Shown here: positions 7,267-12,632 of the stretch, one piece after another
Numbering within the stretch: position 1 is the first letter of the stretch
Layout of the letters: each line of letters starts with the position of its first letter
From: Caldivirga sp. UBA161
GTDB taxonomy: Archaea > Thermoproteota > Thermoprotei > Thermoproteales > Thermocladiaceae
Assembly (NCBI RefSeq): GCF_002506515.1
Contig: NZ_DAXS01000015.1
Span: 1 to 13,717, forward strand
Reading direction: 5' to 3'
DNA length: 13,717 bases
The notes under the pieces: generated by a model
Seen by the model: only the letters and a program-made list of their open reading frames with translations
The model's database searches: none
Told to the model about the DNA's origin: nothing
Position numbers and translations under genes: made by a program

Positions 7267-8037
7267 ATGATGTTGAGTAAGGTTAAGGTGTGGAATGAGG
7301 ATGGAGTTGGGGTTATAGCTCTTGATAATGGGCTAGAGAATTCACTTGACCTAGATGCCTTAATTCAATTAATGGCAGCATTAACCACGGCTAATAGGGA
7401 TGCTGGGGTTAATTGGGTGGCCTTAACGGCAACTGGTCCAGCCTTCTTTACCACGGGCATTGACTGGGGCTCGGTGGGTGAGGATTATGATTCAGTTAGG
7501 GAATTGGTTAGCGCTATTAAGGCTTTAATATCCCTCATGGTAACGCTAGATAAGCCTATAGTAACCATACTGAATGGCTCAGCCCTAGGCCTAGGTCTTG
7601 AATTAGCTGCATTAAGTGACTTAACCATTGCCCCACCCGATGTATACCTATGCCACCCAGAGGGGGCGGTTGGTATTCCTATAGCTTTCTCAATGCCTAG
7701 GCTACAGCAAGCCTTACCCAGGATAGCCTTAGTTAAGTTACTTTCAGGTGATGCATTAAGTTCAAGTGAGGCTGGTGAGTATGGCCTAGTCCATATTGTA
7801 CCAAGGGGGAATTTGTTTGGGGATGCTAAGTCAATAATAAGGAGTATTAGGTTTAATTCATTAGCTAGGAGAATAATGAATGAACCATTGAGGAGGATTA
7901 TAGATGAAGCCGAGTCAGTACTGCTGGACGCCTTAATGTCAAAATGCCTAACTCACTCCTCAAGGGAGGAGTTAATTAAAGTCACTAGGGAGGCTAAGGT
8001 TAAGTGTAAGGGCAGATACTTGGTTCCACCAAGTTGA
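7267..8037 (+). CDS. Enoyl-CoA hydratase/isomerase family (crotonase) protein
   Basis: A 256-residue single-domain crotonase, the usual family length. The oxyanion-hole regions are FFTTGIDW (60-67; the family usually has A/S-G-x-D) and NGSALGLGLELAALSD (103-118). The two glutamates that activate water in enoyl-CoA hydratase are present: E112, and E132 in CHPEGAVGIP, exactly 20 residues apart as E144 and E164 are in the rat enzyme. Hydration of a trans-2-enoyl-CoA is therefore plausible, although other crotonase reactions cannot be excluded and the loop after E132 (GIPIAFSMPRLQQ) differs from the common GTIPGAGGTQRL. It is cytosolic. It follows soxN by 33 bp on the same strand, so it may be co-transcribed with the respiratory genes, at the place where Sulfolobus has odsN. 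Start chosen by the SD; ATG 7270 or GTG 7258 are alternatives. Confidence 0.85.
   Translation: MMLSKVKVWNEDGVGVIALDNGLENSLDLDALIQLMAALTTANRDAGVNWVALTATGPAFFTTGIDWGSVGEDYDSVRELVSAIKALISLMVTLDKPIVTILNGSALGLGLELAALSDLTIAPPDVYLCHPEGAVGIPIAFSMPRLQQALPRIALVKLLSGDALSSSEAGEYGLVHIVPRGNLFGDAKSIIRSIRFNSLARRIMNEPLRRIIDEAESVLLDALMSKCLTHSSREELIKVTREAKVKCKGRYLVPPS
8018..8034 (+). repeat. Short perfect hairpin at the crotonase gene end
   Basis: ACTTGG-TTCCA-CCAAGT is a 6-bp perfect dyad with a 5-nt loop covering the last codons before TGA 8035. A further CTTGGAAC at 8044-8051 can pair with either CCAAG or GTTCC, so alternative stems exist. No T-run follows directly, so a terminator role is unproven. Confidence 0.3.
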
Positions 8038-8067
8038 AACATGCTTGGAACTAACCTGAAATGGAGG

Positions 8068-8082
8068 TTCAATTGTATTGAA
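8068..8082 (+). repeat. Inverted repeat upstream of the DUF4382 gene promoter
   Basis: TTCAAT-TGT-ATTGAA is a perfect 6-bp dyad. It ends 11 bp before the TATA box at 8094 and is followed by ATTTAATTA. It could be an operator for the downstream gene or a weak terminator hairpin for the crotonase gene. Confidence 0.35.
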
Positions 8083-8093
8083 ATTTAATTATC

Positions 8094-8102
8094 CTTAAAA
8101 AG
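8094..8102 (+). promoter_or_regulatory. TATA box of the DUF4382 gene
   Basis: CTTAAAAAG is centred 27 bp before the ATG at 8125, predicting a leaderless transcript separate from the soxLN-crotonase unit. Confidence 0.6.
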
Positions 8103-8124
8103 AATTAACGCAATTACCCCCGCA

Positions 8125-8643
8125 ATGAGGCCAATTATAATTGTTGTAATAGTGATGGTGGTTGCCGTAGCTGTTGCAGTATGGTATATGGCTACTAGGT
8201 TAATTGGGCCTGCATCAGTTTACATCTATATTAGTGATAAGCCAATGCAGGTGCAGCACCTTTATGTAGTAGTATCATCAATAATGCTTCATAATGAGGT
8301 ATCCGGCTCATGGTACACTTGCAGTAATGCATCAGTGAGCCTTGACTTAACGAAGTTAATGTCAGCATCGCAATTAGTGGCCAAGTGTAACCCACCTAAT
8401 GGCACATATAACTTAATCTTCCTACAAGTATCCAGTGCTCGGGCAGTGATTGATGGGCAGAATTACGATTGCTCAGTGCCCAGTGGTTTACTTAAGGTTC
8501 CCCTTGAGCCTCAGCCCATTGTAATTAATGGTACAAGTTACAGCATTAACGTTGATATAGGTATGGTTAATAACATTAACTTAACTGGTAATGGTAAATG
8601 CATTATTAAGCCTGTTGCCAAGGCAATAGTAACTAAGCATTAA
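8125..8643 (+). CDS. Membrane-anchored DUF4382 domain protein
   Basis: A 172-residue protein. Residues 3-22 form an N-terminal membrane helix after a single arginine, with the rest likely outside the cell. The remainder fits the DUF4382 pattern: VYIYISDKPMQVQHLYVVV (32-50, family form V.l.D.P...v..v.v.v), GSWYTC (61-66), SLDLTKL (72-78), NGTYNLIFLQVSSARAVIDG (92-111), CSVPSGLLKVPL (116-127) and VINGTSYSINVDIG (133-146). The family is a beta-rich surface domain of unknown function. Four cysteines (C66, C88, C116, C159) could make two disulfides, fitting an exported protein of a hyperthermophile. Sequons at N68, N92, N135 and N152 allow N-glycosylation. It has its own promoter and converges on the transporter gene, so a link to the respiratory cluster is not shown. 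The family call is from pattern memory. Confidence 0.8.
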   Translation: MRPIIIVVIVMVVAVAVAVWYMATRLIGPASVYIYISDKPMQVQHLYVVVSSIMLHNEVSGSWYTCSNASVSLDLTKLMSASQLVAKCNPPNGTYNLIFLQVSSARAVIDGQNYDCSVPSGLLKVPLEPQPIVINGTSYSINVDIGMVNNINLTGNGKCIIKPVAKAIVTKH

Positions 8644-8661
8644 GCATTTAAACTTTATAAA

Positions 8662-8700
8662 ATAATCTCCCCTCATTTAAATTCCCATTATTCCCCCATC
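8662..8700 (+). terminator. Pyrimidine-rich tract, candidate terminator after the DUF4382 gene
   Basis: The 82-bp space between the convergent stops (8643 and 8726) holds a run of C/T blocks (CTCCCCTC, ATTCCCATTATTCCCCC) on the plus strand. Archaeal termination often uses such U/C-rich tracts without a hairpin. A TATA-like TTTATAAAATA at 8653-8663 is also present, but no gene follows it on this strand. Confidence 0.3.
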
Positions 8701-8725
8701 CATAATCTTACCCTTTAAGGTTAAC

Positions 8726-9430
8726 CTACTTATGCGCCTGAATCACCGGGGCATATTTCAGCACGCTCCTATTAGCAGCCACTGCACCTATAGTTAAGGG
8801 TACTAGGGTTAATTTACCTAGTATTAGGCCCAGCATGGTGCTTAATAATGCTGGTAGTGGCATTACACCGTAGAAGGCTATTGGTGTGAAAACTAAGCTA
8901 TCCGCAGTCATGCTAATTGGATCCGATATACCAACCCTCCTAAACACGTTACCCATAATCCTACTCACCAAGTGTACGTCAAGGGATTCGGCTATGAAGA
9001 ATGCCGTAACACTGGCTACAGCTATTCTGGCTGATTCACCAATGATACTTGCGAAGGCGTTCTGCATGCTCCAGAAGGGGGCTGGTGGTGCGTATATTGT
9101 TAGTTGAATGATTGCCCAAAGCCCAAGTTGAAGCAGGGCGGCTATTCTAACTACCCAATACCCAATCCTCCTACCGAACTTAAGGGTTAAGACATCTAAT
9201 GTGGCTACTGTGGCTGAGTAGGTTACTGTACCACTGGGTAGGTTGGCGTAGCCTATGTACATTATTTTACTGGCTAGGAATTGGCTAACTGTTAGGAGCA
9301 TTAAGTATGATGAGATTGCCGAAGCCAGTAGGACATCATCACCACCTAGCCTCCATGATGCATACATTATTACGGCCGCTAAGGCATATACCACAGCCGC
9401 CTCAAGTAGGAAGTATGCTACAGGGTACAT
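8726..9430 (-). CDS. yhhQ: VUT/YhhQ-family queuosine (archaeosine) precursor transporter
   Basis: A 234-residue membrane protein with about six helices. It carries the conserved segments of the VUT (DUF165) family: NLPSGTVTYSATVATLDVLT (63-82) followed by LKFGRR (83-88), then ESARIAVASVTAFFIAESLD (132-151) with VHLVSRI (152-158), then TADSLVFTPIAFYG (175-188). E. coli YhhQ takes up preQ0/preQ1 for queuosine. In archaea the same precursor feeds archaeosine at position 15 of tRNA, so salvage of a 7-deazaguanine is the likely role; the exact substrate cannot be read from sequence. The ATG at 9430 is fixed by a TATA box 27 bp upstream, itself enclosed by an inverted repeat that suggests regulation. 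It is monocistronic, lying downstream of the PEP carboxylase gene on the same strand. Confidence 0.85.
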   Translation of the reverse strand: MYPVAYFLLEAAVVYALAAVIMYASWRLGGDDVLLASAISSYLMLLTVSQFLASKIMYIGYANLPSGTVTYSATVATLDVLTLKFGRRIGYWVVRIAALLQLGLWAIIQLTIYAPPAPFWSMQNAFASIIGESARIAVASVTAFFIAESLDVHLVSRIMGNVFRRVGISDPISMTADSLVFTPIAFYGVMPLPALLSTMLGLILGKLTLVPLTIGAVAANRSVLKYAPVIQAHK

Positions 9431-9448
9431 TAAGCCCTGGCCTGTGGG

Positions 9449-9470
9449 GCAGGTTTATAAACATACCTGC
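9449..9470 (-). promoter_or_regulatory. TATA box of the transporter gene enclosed by a GCAGGT/ACCTGC inverted repeat
   Basis: GCAGGT (9449-9454) and ACCTGC (9465-9470) are perfect 6-bp inverted arms flanking the TATA element GTTTATAAAC (9453-9462), centred 27 bp before the start at 9430. A protein bound to the arms would block TBP/TFB access, so this is a candidate operator. Regulation by precursor supply is conceivable but unproven. Confidence 0.55.
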
Positions 9471-9516
9471 ACATTAAGAGTACTACCTAGCATTAATACT
9501 ATATTAAATATGCATA

Positions 9517-11052
9517 TTAGCCAATAGCCCTCCTAACCTTCGCCATATCCAGTAGGTATGCCTTAGCATCATTAATGTAACCATTACTGGCGCTTTCAAG
9601 GAATAGCCTAGTGAGTAATGAGTGTTTCCTCTGCTCGAAGCTTGACGATATCTTAATACCTAATTCATCAATGGCCTTAATATCCTCAAGAATCATTGAA
9701 ACAGCCTCCTTACTAACCCTTAACTCACCATTCATGCTTGGTAACTGCTCAATACACTCCATGCAAATGTATTGTGCGGCATCACTTAAATCCCTCCATA
9801 AGTTAATGTAATTCCCCTCTAGGACACTCCACTGCTCCTCATTAAGCTTAAGTAGCGTTGATAATCCAAGTAATTCAGGGGGTATGCCTATTGAGTATAA
9901 TGCCCCAACGAAGGTTATTGCCCTAGGCAGAGTAATCCCCTTAAAACCCCTCCCATAGCCAAATAAGCCAATGTGCAGCCTCCTAGTCCTCCTTGGGGGT
10001 AGTAGTTGAGCAACATAGTTTATTACATTAGCTAATCCCTCAACCTCAGCCTGATACCTATCAATGTACTGCTTAATTATGGTTAAGGCCACCTCCTCCT
10101 CATACTTACTCAATATTACTGGTTCAGTGGGTTTTGAATTATTAACCGCATCAATTGCATCCTTAGCGTTATCCACCGGGTAATCGTACCTGAAGGCTGA
10201 TTGGACAGTGAACGTGTAGGCTCCTGGATACTCCTTAAGCGTATTATTGACGTTACGTGGATTGAAGTTACCCCTGAAGGGTGTTGGACCCACGCCTATT
10301 ATTGGGTATATGCTTAAGCCCAATGCATTACCGGCAGTGTAGGCTCTTGATAATGCTATCTTAGCCAGCAGCACTGCTGGTATTAGGCCGTAGTTCATTG
10401 CTGGGTCAGACCTAGCTATGAATACCCTAAGGTACTGGGGTTTAGCCACCTTAACGTAACCCTCTATTATTGAGTCAATCCTAAGTAGTGAATCCATATC
10501 CTCAACCAGTGGTATTACCTCAATGGCCTTTGGTTCAACCTCACCAATAATGTCGCTAACCTTAAGGCCGTCATCAAGCTCAACCCTGCATTTACCTGCA
10601 ACAACCTTCTCATAGTACCTAAGGGTCATTATTAGGTCCCTTGAACTGGAGGTTAGCGGGAAAATAACCTCAAATATTGCCTTAACGGGCTTACCGTAGA
10701 ATACCTTAGCTAAATCATAGGCCATTGGTATTGTTTCAAGAGCCTCAGCGTAAACCTTCCTATCTGAGGCTTCAACATTAGGGTTAGGTAACCTGTAGGT
10801 TAGGAAAATATGCTCACCAAGTATCTTATTAATGAAGAATCCCCCATAATTCTCAAAAAGCTTCCTAACCACGTAAATATCCACATCCTTACCCTCAAAA
10901 TCCCACATGGTTTCCTGGCAGTCATAAATGCTGTAATTCATGTATGCTTCATAAACCTCATCATCACCCTTAATGAAGTCGTTAGTGACCCATTGAGGTA
11001 CATTGGCGTAGTCAGGGTGCTGAGTGCACATTGTCCTCGGTATAATCCTCAC
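9517..11052 (-). CDS. ppcA: Phosphoenolpyruvate carboxylase, archaeal type
   Basis: A 511-residue enzyme catalysing PEP + bicarbonate to oxaloacetate + phosphate in the cytosol. It belongs to the short archaeal PEPC family (about 500-530 residues), not the roughly 900-residue bacterial/plant form. Recognised segments are IPRTMCTQHPD (4-14), MWDFEGKDVD (49-58), ARSDPAMNYG (213-222), VGPTPFRGNFNP (254-265), FTVQSAFRYDYP (281-292) and LFGYGRGFKGITLPRAI (363-379). The protein appears complete, with no missing region. It starts with GTG at 11052, supported by a TATA box 26 bp upstream and the family-typical N-terminus. In Thermoproteales it supplies oxaloacetate for anaplerosis and, where present, the dicarboxylate/4-hydroxybutyrate CO2-fixation cycle. 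The upstream neighbour on the same strand is a DRE-TIM acyltransferase; the 100-bp gap with its own promoter suggests separate transcripts. Confidence 0.95.
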   Translation of the reverse strand: MRIIPRTMCTQHPDYANVPQWVTNDFIKGDDEVYEAYMNYSIYDCQETMWDFEGKDVDIYVVRKLFENYGGFFINKILGEHIFLTYRLPNPNVEASDRKVYAEALETIPMAYDLAKVFYGKPVKAIFEVIFPLTSSSRDLIMTLRYYEKVVAGKCRVELDDGLKVSDIIGEVEPKAIEVIPLVEDMDSLLRIDSIIEGYVKVAKPQYLRVFIARSDPAMNYGLIPAVLLAKIALSRAYTAGNALGLSIYPIIGVGPTPFRGNFNPRNVNNTLKEYPGAYTFTVQSAFRYDYPVDNAKDAIDAVNNSKPTEPVILSKYEEEVALTIIKQYIDRYQAEVEGLANVINYVAQLLPPRRTRRLHIGLFGYGRGFKGITLPRAITFVGALYSIGIPPELLGLSTLLKLNEEQWSVLEGNYINLWRDLSDAAQYICMECIEQLPSMNGELRVSKEAVSMILEDIKAIDELGIKISSSFEQRKHSLLTRLFLESASNGYINDAKAYLLDMAKVRRAIG

Positions 11053-11073
11053 GCTTAAGCCTCTGCACCTAGG

Positions 11074-11082
11074 CTTATTAAG
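11074..11082 (-). promoter_or_regulatory. TATA box of ppcA
   Basis: Minus-strand CTTAATAAG is centred about 26 bp before the GTG start at 11052, giving a leaderless mRNA with GUG at its 5' end. The element is the centre of GGCTTA-T-TAAGCC (11072-11084), a 6-bp dyad; because TATA boxes are naturally near-palindromic, I give this little weight. Confidence 0.5.
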
Positions 11083-11152
11083 CCCAGTGGCTTAGGTATA
11101 TAGGCAATTGATTAATACTATTACGCTCCAGTAGCCTACTTAGTCATTGAGT

Positions 11153-12406
11153 TCACTTAACCTTCATGAATCCCCCATTAATTAACTCGCTCATAGACTT
11201 CATGAACTCCTCCTCATTCATTGGCTCCCTTAAAAGGCCCTCGTCGTAAAGCTTAACTATTGCCCTATAAACCCTCTCCACTACATCATCATTCTTACTC
11301 ACATTCACTCCAACTCTCTTAAGCACATGTGCAATCCCAGACCTACCTGTGTATGGGCCTATTAGTATTACTTCCCTCATACCAATAAGTGAGGGATCCA
11401 TGGATAAGTATGTTTCAGGGTCCTTGGATTGCGCATCAATATGGATACCAGCAGCCGTAGCGTAGGCGTTACCACCCACTATTGGTTGATGCCTAGGCAC
11501 ATTATACCCCATGCCCCTAAAGTACTCCACTATCCTTGAAATAACCCTAGGCTCCATACCATCGAAGGAACCCCTAAGCCTACCATACCAAACCACAAGG
11601 GCCTCAATGGGTACATTACCAGCCCTCTCCCCAATACCCAATAGTGTCCCATTATTTATCCCTGCTCCATAAACCCAAGCAGCCACAGCATTAGCTACAG
11701 CCATGTGGTAGTCCCCATGCCCATGAAACTCCAGGGTGCCGCTGGGTATTTTAAGTAGGCTCCTCATTACCCATATTAACTTGGGTATACTGTAGGGTAG
11801 TGAGGCTGTGGGGTATGGTACGCCAACGCCTGTTGTGTCAGGTAGCTTAATTGTTAAGGGTACACCATACTTCTCCCTCAGCTTAAGTAACTTACTTACG
11901 AAGGGTATTACGAAGCCTAATATGTCGGACCTTGTTACATCCTCAAGGCTACATCGTAAGGCTATTCCATTCCTCATAGCCTCCTCAGCGGCTTCAAGGT
12001 ACTTCTCAGCTGCCCTAGCCCTAGTGGTGTTGAACTTGGCCTTAATGTGGATGTCTGATACTGACATTAGCATAACCATTTCATCTAAGCCCCCCTCCTT
12101 AATCAACCTAACATCCTCAATCCTAGCCCTACCCCAACCAATAACCTTAGGGTACCTTAACCCCAATTCAATAATACTCTTAACAATCCTCCTATCCCTC
12201 TCAGTGTATAGGAAGAATTCACTCCTACTCAACCTCCCACTACCATTATCAAGCTCAGAGAGTAGTTTGAAAAGCCCCTTAACGTCGCTTGGGCTATATG
12301 CGTAAAAGGCCTGCTGCCCATCCCTGAAGGTTGTATCCGTTATATATAATTCACTGGGCATGTTGGGTTCAACACTTATACCATCGAAGATTAACCTTGG
12401 GGGCAT
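11153..12406 (-). CDS. DRE-TIM metallolyase: isopropylmalate/homocitrate/Re-citrate synthase-like acyltransferase
   Basis: From the ATG at 12406 it has 417 residues; the true N-terminus is probably further upstream (see 12407-12514). Motifs are YITDTTFRDGQQ (21-32, metal ligand D24, catalytic R28), SLEDVTRSD (153-161), PDTTGVGVPYP (189-199), FHGHGD (227-232, metal ligands H228 and H230), GIGERAGN (257-264, ligand N264) and VGGNAYATAAGIH (310-322). This family condenses acetyl-CoA with a 2-oxoacid. The loop after the histidines is GHGDYH rather than the common HND of LeuA, and the C-terminal leucine-binding regulatory domain of LeuA (about 120 residues) is absent, so ordinary feedback-controlled isopropylmalate synthase is less likely. 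DTTFRDGQQA also occurs in Re-citrate synthases; lying beside the oxaloacetate-forming PEPC makes that option attractive but unproven. Methylthioalkylmalate- or homocitrate-type substrates remain possible. Confidence 0.85.
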   Translation of the reverse strand: MPPRLIFDGISVEPNMPSELYITDTTFRDGQQAFYAYSPSDVKGLFKLLSELDNGSGRLSRSEFFLYTERDRRIVKSIIELGLRYPKVIGWGRARIEDVRLIKEGGLDEMVMLMSVSDIHIKAKFNTTRARAAEKYLEAAEEAMRNGIALRCSLEDVTRSDILGFVIPFVSKLLKLREKYGVPLTIKLPDTTGVGVPYPTASLPYSIPKLIWVMRSLLKIPSGTLEFHGHGDYHMAVANAVAAWVYGAGINNGTLLGIGERAGNVPIEALVVWYGRLRGSFDGMEPRVISRIVEYFRGMGYNVPRHQPIVGGNAYATAAGIHIDAQSKDPETYLSMDPSLIGMREVILIGPYTGRSGIAHVLKRVGVNVSKNDDVVERVYRAIVKLYDEGLLREPMNEEEFMKSMSELINGGFMKVK

Positions 12407-12514
12407 TGGCCAATTGGTGGGCCTATACTCAACCTCACTGTAATCTAGGCCCTCTTCCCTTAGGATTTTTAATAATCCATCCCGGGATTCCCTAACCCAC
12501 GCTTCAATAGTAAT
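12407..12514 (-). other. Probable N-terminal extension of the DRE-TIM gene, lacking ATG/GTG/TTG
   Basis: The frame stays open for 42 codons upstream of the ATG at 12406, to a TAG at 12532-12530. It encodes protein-like sequence with a helix (IEAWVRESRDGLLKIL) and then REEGLDYSEVEYRPTNWP running straight into MPPRLIFDG. No ATG, GTG or TTG occurs in it. The TATA box at 12539-12547 predicts transcription starting around 12515-12517, immediately before an ATT codon (12514-12512). Initiation at AUU would give a protein of about 453 residues. Confidence 0.6.
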
Positions 12515-12538
12515 CCCCGAAACGCTAAGCTACCTGGA

Positions 12539-12547
12539 CTATATAAG
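12539..12547 (-). promoter_or_regulatory. TATA box of the DRE-TIM gene
   Basis: Minus-strand CTTATATAG lies 30-33 bp (from its first base) before 12514-12517 and about 137 bp before the ATG at 12406. No comparable box sits 27 bp before 12406. Promoter spacing therefore favours an N-terminus near 12514. Confidence 0.5.
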
Positions 12548-12589
12548 CATTACGTACACTTCCAGAAGCCTTCAAGGAGCCTATATTTA

Positions 12590-12598
12590 CTTTTAAGC
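12590..12598 (+). promoter_or_regulatory. Weak TATA-like element before the acyl-CoA dehydrogenase gene
   Basis: CTTTTAAGC lies about 39 bp (centre) before the ATG at 12633, which would leave a leader of roughly 12 nt; a weaker GAATTAAGT at 12606-12614 has leaderless spacing. I cannot choose between them. With the box at 12539-12547, the region 12515-12632 serves as a divergent promoter for two genes. Confidence 0.35.
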
Positions 12599-12632
12599 GT
12601 AAAGCGAATTAAGTGCACTAAGCCAATAACCC

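Noticed and set aside
8653..8700. TATA-like TTTATAAAATA after the DUF4382 gene, possibly driving a small RNA
   Set aside because: No structured or conserved-looking RNA follows; the C/T-rich tract fits transcript termination better.
11072..11084. GGCTTA-T-TAAGCC dyad at the ppcA TATA box as an operator
   Set aside because: The symmetry comes mostly from the TATA element itself and its two G/C flanking pairs; too weak to claim regulation.
11808..12305. Open frame of 165 codons on the plus strand inside the DRE-TIM gene
   Set aside because: It lies antisense to a gene with clear catalytic motifs; the translation has the low-complexity Leu/Ser/Pro look of a complementary-strand shadow. Similar antisense frames (for example 5033-5344, 9611-9811 and 12941-13255) were dropped for the same reason.
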